Shown here piece by piece: positions 42,436 to 51,030 of a stretch of DNA of 64,000 bases; the stretch's first letter is position 1; the number at the start of each line of letters is the position of its first letter. The position numbers were made by a program, and so were the translations under genes. The stretch covers positions 310,001 to 374,000 of the forward strand of contig JAXLXV010000007.1 of the NCBI GenBank assembly GCA_046327745.1. The letters are read 5' to 3'. The notes under the pieces are model-generated. The model saw only the letters and a program-made list of their open reading frames with translations. It was not told where the DNA came from and did no database searches. Origin of the DNA: JABAQJ01 sp046327745 (GTDB taxonomy: Bacteria > Gemmatimonadota > Gemmatimonadetes > Gemmatimonadales > Gemmatimonadaceae).

Positions 42436-43134
42436 CTAACGAGGAGCAATAAGGTCGGCAAAATGCCTGGCCAGGGACGACAACAGCGCGGGAGCCAGCG
42501 AGGCAGCTTCGTCGCTGGCGACTTCGCCCGTCCAGTCGAGGCGAGCACCGCGGATGTCGACGAGAGCAAGGTGAAGGACCGCCTTCCCGCCCGCGCTGCC
42601 CTCACTGCCTCGCTCGAAACGAAGCTCGACAGGCACCAAGGCATAGCGCGCGTCATGCAAGCCAGCAAGGACGCGCAACTGCGACGCGGCAGGCTCCGCC
42701 AAACTCTTCGACCCGCCGTGTTCCAGTCGGCGCACGGCATCTGCGGCACGAATCGCCGATGGATCCGTGGCGTAGGTGGGGTTTCGCTTGGCCGAGCGCA
42801 CGAGTTCGGCCGGGAAGATCCAGTTCGTCGCGTAGTTCCTGGCGCGCAGTTCGCGCTCGATCGCCGAGTCCGCGGCCGCCAGGTATGCGCGCGGATCGGT
42901 GACCTGTGCGCTCCAACCCATCGGGTCGTCGGTTCGAAAGAGCTGCGCGGGCATCGCCATGATCCGCGCGGCGGCGAAATACGAGAGGGGCTGCGCCGCC
43001 GTGGCGTCAACCTGTGAGGACGGCGGTGGCTGAACCGCGGTGCACCCCGCCGATCCCATCGTGACAACGGCGGCCAACACAGAGACAATCGGTCGCAGAA
43101 GAACAGTCCTGAAGGGTCGGCGCAAAGTTAACAT
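42436..43134 (-). CDS. Uncharacterised lipoprotein
   Basis: This 232-residue lipoprotein has a signal peptide and lipobox GSAGC near residue 31. A Pro/Ser linker follows, then a mixed alpha/beta domain with ARYALVPVELRFERGSEGSAGG, a beta pair AVLHLALVDIRGARLDWTGEV and an Ala-rich C-terminal helix. The architecture resembles periplasmic lipoproteins that form open barrels or wedge domains, but I recognise no family. The stop TAG is inside CGTTAGG. It lies directly before the isocitrate dehydrogenase gene. Confidence 0.65.
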   Translation of the reverse strand: MLTLRRPFRTVLLRPIVSVLAAVVTMGSAGCTAVQPPPSSQVDATAAQPLSYFAAARIMAMPAQLFRTDDPMGWSAQVTDPRAYLAAADSAIERELRARNYATNWIFPAELVRSAKRNPTYATDPSAIRAADAVRRLEHGGSKSLAEPAASQLRVLAGLHDARYALVPVELRFERGSEGSAGGKAVLHLALVDIRGARLDWTGEVASDEAASLAPALLSSLARHFADLIAPR

Positions 43135-43182
43135 CTTGCCGGGTAGGAACGGATGTCCTGCGCGAGGACGTGCGCCGACTTC

Positions 43183-43230
43183 ACACGAGAAAGAAGGCGG
43201 CTCCGGCCCCCAGTCGGGAGTCGGAGCCGC
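43183..43230 (-). terminator. Terminator after the 43.3 kb lipoprotein gene
   Basis: A nine-base stem (43197-43205 with 43222-43230) has a 16-base loop and is followed on the minus strand by a pyrimidine run CTTCTTTCTC. It begins about 45 bases beyond the lipoprotein stop. Confidence 0.5.
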
Positions 43231-43274
43231 AACCGCAACGGCAGTCGATGCTGCGCTGAAAACCGCTTACCGCG

Positions 43275-43769
43275 TCACTGCACGGTGCACATTTCGATCG
43301 ACTGGTTCGAACCTGCCTGACCCTTGTTGAACTGCACGTGAAGTTCTGCCGGAAAGACTCCGCCCGGTCCTGGGAGCACTTTGGGGAACAGCAGGAAGAA
43401 GTAGTTCGTGGTCCCCGTCGCCGGCCCGCCGGTCACGTTCCACACGTTGTATTGCGAGTAGCCCGGGTATTTGAGTGGGCTCGTGAGCAGAGCGACGGCT
43501 CGCTTGGAAAGGGTGTCGCCGACGTACGGACGATAGACGCGGGCGTTGTACGGCTGGTTGCCGACCAAGCGTCCACGGGCGTTGTAGAACGCATAGTACG
43601 GGACGCCGCCCTGATCCACGCAATCGAAGGTCACTGGAGCCGCCACCGATGAGCTGAGCATGTCGGTGCCTAACGGTGCGGTGACGGTCGACTCCCGCGA
43701 GGTACAGGCCGTGGCCAAAACCGGCAGCAGCGCCGCCAGCGTGGCGATGCGTGTCATCTGGTGCTTCAT
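43275..43769 (-). CDS. Small lipoprotein, unknown
   Basis: This 164-residue protein starts MKHQMTRIATLAALLPVLATAC, a clean lipoprotein signal. The mature part is Tyr/Asn/Gly-rich with two Cys (FDCVDQGG and the closing EMCTVQ) that may pair, consistent with an extracytoplasmic beta domain. ATG 43769 is preceded by a strong AAAGGAGG ribosome site, which decides against the in-frame start at 43793. No family is recognised. It stands alone, with a possible terminator downstream and about 380 bases of non-coding sequence upstream. Confidence 0.65.
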   Translation of the reverse strand: MKHQMTRIATLAALLPVLATACTSRESTVTAPLGTDMLSSSVAAPVTFDCVDQGGVPYYAFYNARGRLVGNQPYNARVYRPYVGDTLSKRAVALLTSPLKYPGYSQYNVWNVTGGPATGTTNYFFLLFPKVLPGPGGVFPAELHVQFNKGQAGSNQSIEMCTVQ

Positions 43770-44146
43770 ACATCCTCCTTTGGAGTGGTTCACCCCCTGC
43801 CCGAGGGCAACGCGGCTGAGTACGGCTGCAACGCAGTTATCTCCGCGCGACGCGCCTCGTTCCGCTCACAGGCTAGCACGCGCCATCGCCTCTCGTGACC
43901 GGCCGAGCACCGATTCGAGGTCAGTGAAGATCGGACGACCGCGCCACCGCCCTTTCTGCGGCGACAGCGTCCGAATCCTCCCGGCCGTTAGGCAGTTAAG
44001 GCGGCGCCCTCAGTCGGTGCTCCCGGAGACTCCGCGAAGAAAGACCGAAAACGACCGATCTTGCATACCGTATTCCCTGAACCCGTTCCGCGACCCAATT
44101 TCCGCGCGTCCCGCCGCCCCGACCGACTCCCCCGAGAGAGGACTGA
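43770..44146. other. Non-coding gap between divergent lipoprotein and cstA genes
   Basis: These 377 bases separate two divergent genes and should hold both promoters. I see no convincing -35/-10 pair, operator dyad or RNA gene. One copy of the CGTTAGG-type motif (CCGTTAGGC, near 43986) lies here, showing that the motif is not limited to coding sequence. Confidence 0.5.
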
Positions 44147-46216
44147 ATGCCGAGCTTTGCATCCGCCATCGTCTGGATCCTGGTCGCCCTTTCAGGGGCA
44201 GGCTCGTTCGCCTTCATTGCCTTGAACCGCGGCGAGACGATCAGCGCCGCCTGGCTGGTGACCGCGGCCGTATGTACCTACGCCGTCGCCTATCGATTCT
44301 ATAGCCGGGTGATCGCGTCCAACGTCTTCGCGCTCAATGCCAATCGACGCACGCCGGCTGAGCGACTGAACGACGGCCGCGACTTTGTCCCGACGAACCG
44401 GTGGATCGTCTTTGGGCACCACTTTGCGGCCATCGCGGGCCCGGGCCCGCTGGTCGGCCCGACGTTGGCCGCCCAGTTCGGGTTTCTCCCAGGCGCGATC
44501 TGGATCATCGTTGGCGTGGCGTTAGGCGGCGCGGTGCAGGACTTTGTGATCCTCTGCTCTTCCCTGCGGCGGAATGGGAAGTCGCTCGGACAGATGGCCA
44601 AGGAGGAGATCGGCACGGTGGCCGGGATGACGGCGCTCGTGGCCGTGCTTGGCATCATGGTGATCCTGATTGCCGTGCTGGCCCTCATTGTCGTGAATGC
44701 CCTCGGTGAGAGCCCATGGGGCGTGGTCACGGTCGGGCTGACCATTCCCATCGCGATCCTGATGGGCGGCTACATGCGCTGGATCCGTCCCCACCGCGTG
44801 CTGGAAGCGACCGCGATCGGCTTGGTGCTCCTGGTTGTCGCCCTTTTTGCGGGACGGTCAATCGCCGAGAATCCGGCGTTGGCGCCGAGCTTCACGCTCT
44901 CTCGACCAGCGTTGGCCCTGATTCTCATGACGTACGGTTTCGCGGCGTCAGTATTGCCGGTGTGGTTGCTGCTGGCCCCTCGCGACTACCTCTCCGCCTT
45001 CGTGAAGATCGGTGTCGTCGCGGCCTTGGCCATTGGAGTGATTGTTTCGCTGCCACCGCTCCAGATGCCGGCGGTCACGCGGTTCATTGACGGATCGGGG
45101 CCGGTCTTTGCCGGGAAGGTGTTCCCCTTCTGCTTCATCACCATCGCCTGTGGGGCCATATCCGGTTTTCACTCGCTCATTTCATCAGGTACAACGCCCA
45201 AGCTGTTGGATCGCGAACCGGACGCTCGATTCATTGGGTACGGCGGCATGTTGACGGAGTCGTTGGTCGCCACCCTGGCGCTCATTGCCGCGTGCGTGCT
45301 GACACCGGGAACGTACTTCGCCATCAATGCGCCGGCGGCAGCGATCGGGACGACGGCAGAATCGGCGGCGACGGCCGTGCAGCAGTGGGGGTTCACACTC
45401 GACCCGGCGGAGTTCAAGGCACTCACGGCGCAGGTGGGCGAGACGAAATTGCTATCCCGGACGGGTGGCGCGCCGAGCCTCGCGGTTGGGATGGCGCACT
45501 TGTTCAGCAACGTGTTAGGCGGCAAGACCGCCATGGCGCTCTGGTACCACTTCGCGATCATGTTCGAAGCCCTGTTCATCCTGACGACTCTGGACGCCGG
45601 CACCCGAGTGGGGAGGTTCATGCTACAGGACCTCTTGCGCCATGTCTGGGAACCCTTGGGCCGGGTCTCGTGGTACCCGGCCGTGGTGATTTCCAGCGCG
45701 TTGTTCGTCTGCCTGTGGGGGTACTTCCTGTACCAAGGGGTGATCGACCCGTTAGGCGGCGTCAACACGCTTTGGCCCCTGTTTGGCATTGCCAACCAAC
45801 TCCTGGCCACCGTGGCGCTCTGCGTGGGGACCACGGTGATCGTGAAGATGGGCAAGGCGCGGTACATGTGGATTACGCTGTTGCCGATGACGTGGCTGAC
45901 GATCGTGACCATGACTGCCGGGACCTTGAAGATCTTTTCCGACGATCCGAAGCTGGGCTTCCTGGCCCGGGCGCGAATCTTTCAGTCCGCGCTGGATTCG
46001 GGAACGGTGCCCAAGGGCGTCGCCGATGCGTCCGCCGCCGCCAGGTTCATCTTTAATGACAAGCTGGATGCTGGCGTCACGGCGTTCTTCATGGTGTCCG
46101 TGATCGTCATCCTGGCCACCTCGGCGTACGAGTGGTGGGCCGTGATTGCCGGCCGCAAAGCGGCACGCACCACGGAAGTCCCATTCGAACCCCGTGCCGC
46201 GCTGGCGGGAGACTAG
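44147..46216 (+). CDS. cstA: CstA-family pyruvate/peptide transporter
   Basis: This large inner-membrane transporter has 689 residues and about sixteen to eighteen spans. It is known in other bacteria as the carbon-starvation protein and imports pyruvate or peptides. Diagnostic segments are NDGRDFVPTNRWIVFGHHFAAIAGPGPLVGPTLAAQFG, ISGFHSLISSGTTPKLLDRE and the C-terminal LWGYFLYQGVIDPLGGVNTLWPLFGIANQLLA. Three copies of the TTA-GG motif occur in its frame. It is followed 35 bases later by the ybdD-type gene that always accompanies this family. In enterobacteria cstA is under CRP control; no such site was seen here. Confidence 0.95.
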   Translation: MPSFASAIVWILVALSGAGSFAFIALNRGETISAAWLVTAAVCTYAVAYRFYSRVIASNVFALNANRRTPAERLNDGRDFVPTNRWIVFGHHFAAIAGPGPLVGPTLAAQFGFLPGAIWIIVGVALGGAVQDFVILCSSLRRNGKSLGQMAKEEIGTVAGMTALVAVLGIMVILIAVLALIVVNALGESPWGVVTVGLTIPIAILMGGYMRWIRPHRVLEATAIGLVLLVVALFAGRSIAENPALAPSFTLSRPALALILMTYGFAASVLPVWLLLAPRDYLSAFVKIGVVAALAIGVIVSLPPLQMPAVTRFIDGSGPVFAGKVFPFCFITIACGAISGFHSLISSGTTPKLLDREPDARFIGYGGMLTESLVATLALIAACVLTPGTYFAINAPAAAIGTTAESAATAVQQWGFTLDPAEFKALTAQVGETKLLSRTGGAPSLAVGMAHLFSNVLGGKTAMALWYHFAIMFEALFILTTLDAGTRVGRFMLQDLLRHVWEPLGRVSWYPAVVISSALFVCLWGYFLYQGVIDPLGGVNTLWPLFGIANQLLATVALCVGTTVIVKMGKARYMWITLLPMTWLTIVTMTAGTLKIFSDDPKLGFLARARIFQSALDSGTVPKGVADASAAARFIFNDKLDAGVTAFFMVSVIVILATSAYEWWAVIAGRKAARTTEVPFEPRAALAGD

Positions 46217-46251
46217 GCGATGACCGCGTTGTTGACGAGGAGGACCACCAC

Positions 46252-46479
46252 ATGAGTGTCGCCACGTTACTCACGGCATGGCGTCCTGGGAAAATCGACT
46301 GGGGACGCCTTAGGAGTGCCACGCGCACCCTCCGCCGAATCATTGGGGCGCCCGATTACGAGGCCTATGTCGCGCACCGGCGCCGCCATCATCCGAACTG
46401 CGAAATCCTGAGTGAAGCGGAATTCACCAAGCAGCGGCTCGAGGACCGCTACGCCCGTCCCGGTTCGCGTTGCTGCTAG
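46252..46479 (+). CDS. ybdD: YbdD/YjiX-family small protein
   Basis: This 75-residue soluble partner of CstA/BtsT transporters matches the family core GAPDYEAYVAHRRRHHPNCEILSEAEF. It ends in the conserved RCC after ARPG. ATG 46252 is preceded by GAGGA. The family is needed for transport by some CstA homologues, although how it acts is not settled. It is placed 35 bases after cstA and certainly cotranscribed with it. Confidence 0.88.
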   Translation: MSVATLLTAWRPGKIDWGRLRSATRTLRRIIGAPDYEAYVAHRRRHHPNCEILSEAEFTKQRLEDRYARPGSRCC

Positions 46480-46554
46480 CGGCTGGGCAATCCGAAAGCA
46501 GGTGGGCGGCGTAAACGAACAGTTACCTTGCCCCGTCCTTTGACCGTCGTGCGC

Positions 46555-47430
46555 ATGCCTGTCACCCGAACGCTTCGCTTCCTGGCCATCCCGGTCCTTG
46601 GTTATGGGACAGTGGTCGGCGTCATGAAATATCGTGAGCCGACGCTGGTGTACCATCCGGCCGAACGATCCGTCCCCACCCCGGATGCGCAGTACGCGCT
46701 CAAGCAACGGGCGGTGGCGTATCAATCGCCCGACGGGAATCGGCTTACGGCCTGGATCATCCCAGCGGCATCGGCTGACTCGAGCGGCCTGTGGATGCTC
46801 ATCTGTCACGGCAATTACGGCAACATCGGGTACGGACAACGTCCGCACTTCTACGCTGAACTGCGCGACCTAGGGTTGAACCTGATGGCGTTCGACTACC
46901 GAGGCTTTGGCGCAAGCGAGGGCGCGCCGAGTGAGGCCGGTCTGTATGCCGATGCCCAGGCATCGTACCAGTACCTGCGCGATTCTTTAGGCGTACCAGC
47001 GGATCGGATCGTGATCTTCGGGCACTCGTTAGGGTCCGGTGTCGCCATCGAGCTGGCAACGCGCGTCCCGTCGGCGGGCGTCGTCGTGGAGGGCGCCTAT
47101 ACCACGGTCCCGAGCGTCGGGCAGGCGGCCTATCCCTGGCTGCCCGTGAACCTGATCATGTCCAATCGCTTTGCCTCCATCGAGAAGGTGGGTAAGGTGA
47201 CGGTGCCCAAGCTGTTCATTCACTCCCCCGAGGACGACGTCATCCCATTCGCGTTCGGGCAGTCGTTGTTTGCGGCGGCGGCGGAGCCCAAGCGCTTTCA
47301 GAGCGTGAAGGGCGGGCACATGGACGCCTTTACGGTCGACCGCGGGGCGTATTTTGGCTCGATCCGGGAATTTCTTGCGCCCTTGGCGCCTCACGGGACC
47401 TACACCGCCGCCAACGGACTGCCCCACTAA
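46555..47430 (+). CDS. Membrane-anchored alpha/beta hydrolase (BEM46/ABHD-like)
   Basis: This 291-residue serine hydrolase has an N-terminal membrane anchor (FLAIPVLGYGTVVGV). The oxyanion strand is ICHGNYGN, FDYRGFGASEG follows, and the nucleophile elbow is FGHSLGSG. The Asp is in HSPEDDVIPF and the His in VKGGHMD. This set matches the BEM46/ABHD13-like group, with unknown substrates (esters or thioesters). ATG 46555 is used; an in-frame TTG at 46528 would add nine residues. It carries two CTTTAGG/CGTTAGG-type motifs. Confidence 0.85.
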   Translation: MPVTRTLRFLAIPVLGYGTVVGVMKYREPTLVYHPAERSVPTPDAQYALKQRAVAYQSPDGNRLTAWIIPAASADSSGLWMLICHGNYGNIGYGQRPHFYAELRDLGLNLMAFDYRGFGASEGAPSEAGLYADAQASYQYLRDSLGVPADRIVIFGHSLGSGVAIELATRVPSAGVVVEGAYTTVPSVGQAAYPWLPVNLIMSNRFASIEKVGKVTVPKLFIHSPEDDVIPFAFGQSLFAAAAEPKRFQSVKGGHMDAFTVDRGAYFGSIREFLAPLAPHGTYTAANGLPH

Positions 47431-47564
47431 GGGACGGACTGGACCGATCGACGTGCGGCTGTGAGGGGCTGGGCGGCGCCCGGCGTGCGGAGCGAGTATG
47501 TTCCCCCGCCCGCATTTTCTCCGCCGGCCCGTTCAACCATTCTGCCCGCTGTGGAAGGTCGCCC

Positions 47565-50500
47565 ATGCCACGAGTTCTTCGTGTGTGCCCCGCCCTGCTG
47601 ATTGCCTTGGCCGGAACGCTCGGGGCACAAGCTTCGAAGCCAGACACCTCGAAAAAGAAAGACCTGCCGCTCGCCGCCGCGCGCTCCATCGACCTGGATA
47701 CCGATGAAGGGTCGTGGATGTCGACCGACGTTTCGCCTGACGGGCGCACCGTGGTGTTTGACCTGCTCGGTGACCTGTACACCGTGCCGCTCGCCGGCGG
47801 CACCGCCACGGCGGTCACGACTGGCATGGCCTTCGACGGCCAGCCGCGGTACAGCCCGGACGGCAAGTGGATCGTGTTCACCTCCGACCGAGATGGCGCC
47901 GAAAACGTCTGGATCATGAACCTGGAGACGAAAGAGACTCGGCAAATCTCCAAGCTGAAGGACAAGACGATCGAGTCCCCGGAATGGACGCCGGATGGCA
48001 AGTACGTCGTGGTGACCATCGGCGACATCGTCTTCAAGCCAGGCAAGCTATGGATGTTCCACGTGGACGGCGGCACGGGCATTCAGCTGATCAAGACGCC
48101 CGAGAACGCGCTGACGAATGGCGCCGCGTTTGGACCTGACGGACGCTACCTGTGGTATGCGCAACGCTCAGGCACATGGCAGTACAATGCGATCTTTCCG
48201 CAATTCCAGATCGCGGTCTACGATCGCGAGACGGGTCGTCGCGAGGTGCGCACCTCCCGCTACGGTTCCGCTATTCGCCCGACGCTGTCACCTGATGGCA
48301 AGTGGATGGTGTACGCGACGCGCCACGAAGCGCAGACGGGGTTAGTGCTGCGCGACATGGCCACCGGTGACGAGAAGTGGCTCGCGTACCCCGTGCAACG
48401 TGACGACCAGGAAGCGATCGGCTCTCGCGACGCGTATCCCGGCATGTCGTTCACGCCGGATTCCAAGGAAGTGGTGACGACCTACAGTGGCAAATTGTGG
48501 CGCGTGCCGGTGGATGGATCGGCGCCCGCGAACATTCCGTTTCACGTGACGGCCAAGGTGGAGCTGGGTCCTGAGGTCGCGTTCAAGTATCCAGTACGCG
48601 ACAGCGCGCAGTTCAGCGTGCACCAGATCCGCGACCTGGCGCCGTCACCCGACGGCAAGCGGCTTGCCTTTACCGCCTTGGACCACTTGTACGTGATGGA
48701 CCTGCCGGGCGGTGCGCCTCGCCGCCTAACGTCCAGTGAGATGGTAGAAGCCCAGCCCACGTGGTCACCTGACGGCGCTTGGATCGCGTACGTCACCTGG
48801 CAGCGCGAAGGTGGCGCCGTGTACAAGGTGCGATCCGACGGATCGCAGGCGGCGGTGGCGCTGCTCAATGAACGCGCGACGTATCAGCATCCCGCGTGGG
48901 CGCCGGATGGCAATCGCCTGGTCGTGGTGCGCGGGCCCGCTGAGCCGCGACGGATCGAGGATGGCCCGGGTGCACCCGGAGTAGCGGTGGACTTGATCGC
49001 CGTGCCGGCGCAGGGCGGCCCGGCCACCTTCATCACGCCCACATGGGGACGTGACGAGCCGCATTTCACAAAGGACCCGAACCGCATTTTCCTTTGGGGC
49101 GGTGACAGCGGGCTGGTATCCATCCGCTGGGATGGCACCGACCAGAAACGGTATCTGAAGGTGACCACGCCGTTGTTGCTGAACCAGGAAAAGCCGGATG
49201 CCGCGGACCGCGTGCGCATGTCGCCCGACGGTGACCAGGCGATGATTCAATCAGGCTTTGACGTGTACGTCGTGACGGTGCCGCAGGTCGGTGGTGACGG
49301 ACCCGTTGTGTCTGTCCAGGATCCTTCCTCCAGCTCCGTCCCGGCGCGCCGCCTCACCGACATCGGCGGGGAATTCGCCACGTGGAGTGCCGACGGCAAG
49401 TCGATTCTGTGGGGAATGGGGAGCGCGTTGTTCACGTACGACCTGGCGGCTGCGACGAGCTTTGACCGTCAGTTGCAAGCCGATAAGAAGGCTCTGGAGG
49501 GCGACACAACAACCGCGGGCAAGGCGCGTCTCGACTCGCTGTCGAAGAAGCGATATGAGCCCACGGAACAAAAGATCGAGGTGCGCGCCGCGCGCGACAT
49601 TCCGCAGGGCACCGTCGTGCTGCGCGGGGCGCGCATCGTGACCATGAAAGGCCACGAGATCATCAACGGCGGTGACATCGTCGTGCGCAACAACCGCATC
49701 GTACGCGTCGGCGGCAAGGGGGCCGTCCCCAGCGGTGCGCGAGTCATCGACGTCAGCGGCAAGACGATCATCCCGGGGTTTGTGGACACACACTCCCACA
49801 TGTGGCCCACGTGGGGGCTGCACAAGCAGCAACCGTGGATGTACTTGGTGAACCTGGCGTACGGCGTCACCACCACGCGCGACCCACAAACCGGAACGAG
49901 CGACGTGGTCTCGTATGGCGACATGGTGGACGCCGGCCAGATCGTGGGTCCGCGCATCTACTCCACCAGCACGGGCATTGGGTACTGGTTGGAGCAGTTG
50001 AAGGACCTTGACCAGACCCGCAAGGTCATGCAACGCTACAGCAAGTATTGGGACACCAAGTACATCAAGATGTACGTCAAGGGTAACCGTCAGGTGCGAC
50101 AGTGGGTGATCATGGCGGCCAAGGAAAACGGCATCATGCCCACCACGGAAGGGTCCTTGGACACAAAGTATGACCTGACGATGTTGCTCGACGGATATCC
50201 CGGCCAGGAGCATGCGACACCGACGGTGCCGTTGTACAAGGACATCGTCACGGCCTACGCCAAGAGCGGCATTGAATACACGCCGACGCTCATTGTGCAG
50301 TACGGTGGCCCGTGGGCAGAGGACTATTACTTCCAGCGCGAGCAGCCGTACAACGACATGAAGGTCCGACGCTTCATGCCGTACGAGGAGCTAGCATCCA
50401 AGACGCGCCGTCGCGGTGCAGGCATTGGCCCCGGCCCCGGCGGCTGGTTCATGGAGGACGAGTACATCTTCCCCAAGACCGCCAAGGTCGCCGCCGACAT

Positions 50501-50882
50501 CGTGAAGGCCGGTGGTCGTGTCGGGATCGGCAGTCATGGCGAATTCCAAGGCCTCGGCTACCACTGGGAATTGTGGTCCGTGGCATCGGGGGGGATGCCG
50601 GCACACGACGCGCTGCGCATGGCCACCATTGTTGGTGCGCAGTCGTTAGGGCTGGACGGCGACCTGGGATCCCTGGAGCCCGGAAAGCTGGCGGACCTGA
50701 TCGTCATGGACCGGAATCCGCTCGTGAACCTTAGGAACTCCAACAGTATCAAGTACGTCATGAAGAATGGCCGTCTGTATGACGGTGATTCTCTGGACGA
50801 AGTCTGGCCCAGACAGCGGAAGACGGTGTCCCCGTACGGATTGGTCGAGGCGCCAAAGACCGCCGCCGGCGAGCGTCAGTAA
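47565..50882 (+). CDS. Exported PD40 (TolB-like) beta-propeller fused to amidohydrolase
   Basis: This 1105-residue secreted enzyme has a signal peptide (ending TLGAQA). Residues 50-650 form TolB/PD40 propeller repeats with the recurring SPDG or TPDG motif (SPDGKWIVFTSDRDG, TPDGKYVVVTIGD and others). The C-terminal third is a metal-dependent amidohydrolase with the GFVDTHSHMWP motif (His743, His745), a later IGSHGEFQGLGYHWE block and the closing GSLEPGKLADLIVMDRNPL. Such fusions are common in several environmental phyla and probably degrade peptides or cyclic amides. A strong terminator follows. Confidence 0.9.
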   Translation: MPRVLRVCPALLIALAGTLGAQASKPDTSKKKDLPLAAARSIDLDTDEGSWMSTDVSPDGRTVVFDLLGDLYTVPLAGGTATAVTTGMAFDGQPRYSPDGKWIVFTSDRDGAENVWIMNLETKETRQISKLKDKTIESPEWTPDGKYVVVTIGDIVFKPGKLWMFHVDGGTGIQLIKTPENALTNGAAFGPDGRYLWYAQRSGTWQYNAIFPQFQIAVYDRETGRREVRTSRYGSAIRPTLSPDGKWMVYATRHEAQTGLVLRDMATGDEKWLAYPVQRDDQEAIGSRDAYPGMSFTPDSKEVVTTYSGKLWRVPVDGSAPANIPFHVTAKVELGPEVAFKYPVRDSAQFSVHQIRDLAPSPDGKRLAFTALDHLYVMDLPGGAPRRLTSSEMVEAQPTWSPDGAWIAYVTWQREGGAVYKVRSDGSQAAVALLNERATYQHPAWAPDGNRLVVVRGPAEPRRIEDGPGAPGVAVDLIAVPAQGGPATFITPTWGRDEPHFTKDPNRIFLWGGDSGLVSIRWDGTDQKRYLKVTTPLLLNQEKPDAADRVRMSPDGDQAMIQSGFDVYVVTVPQVGGDGPVVSVQDPSSSSVPARRLTDIGGEFATWSADGKSILWGMGSALFTYDLAAATSFDRQLQADKKALEGDTTTAGKARLDSLSKKRYEPTEQKIEVRAARDIPQGTVVLRGARIVTMKGHEIINGGDIVVRNNRIVRVGGKGAVPSGARVIDVSGKTIIPGFVDTHSHMWPTWGLHKQQPWMYLVNLAYGVTTTRDPQTGTSDVVSYGDMVDAGQIVGPRIYSTSTGIGYWLEQLKDLDQTRKVMQRYSKYWDTKYIKMYVKGNRQVRQWVIMAAKENGIMPTTEGSLDTKYDLTMLLDGYPGQEHATPTVPLYKDIVTAYAKSGIEYTPTLIVQYGGPWAEDYYFQREQPYNDMKVRRFMPYEELASKTRRRGAGIGPGPGGWFMEDEYIFPKTAKVAADIVKAGGRVGIGSHGEFQGLGYHWELWSVASGGMPAHDALRMATIVGAQSLGLDGDLGSLEPGKLADLIVMDRNPLVNLRNSNSIKYVMKNGRLYDGDSLDEVWPRQRKTVSPYGLVEAPKTAAGERQ

Positions 50883-50895
50883 CGGTGGACGAAAC

Positions 50896-50939
50896 ACGCG
50901 GCGGCAGTCCCTGAGCGGACTGCCGCCGCGTTTTCGTTT
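50896..50939 (+). terminator. Strong intrinsic terminator
   Basis: A fifteen-base perfect stem (50896-50910 with 50917-50931) and six-base loop is followed by TTTCGTTT. It lies 14 bases after the amidohydrolase stop and separates it from the M28 peptidase gene. Confidence 0.85.
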
Positions 50940-51030
50940 GTGGCCACCGGCCATCGCGCTTGCCGCCCCTCCCGGCAGGGGCTCAGATTGGGTGGCTCAA
51001 CGGCTGACGTCGATTCCTCGGAGGGTTGTC

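Noticed and set aside
43770..44146. CRP site before cstA, as in enterobacteria
   Set aside because: The gap has scattered GTGA words but no paired TCAC at the correct spacing.
49251..50213. Open frame of 320 codons on the minus strand
   Set aside because: It is the shadow of the PD40-amidohydrolase on the opposite strand.
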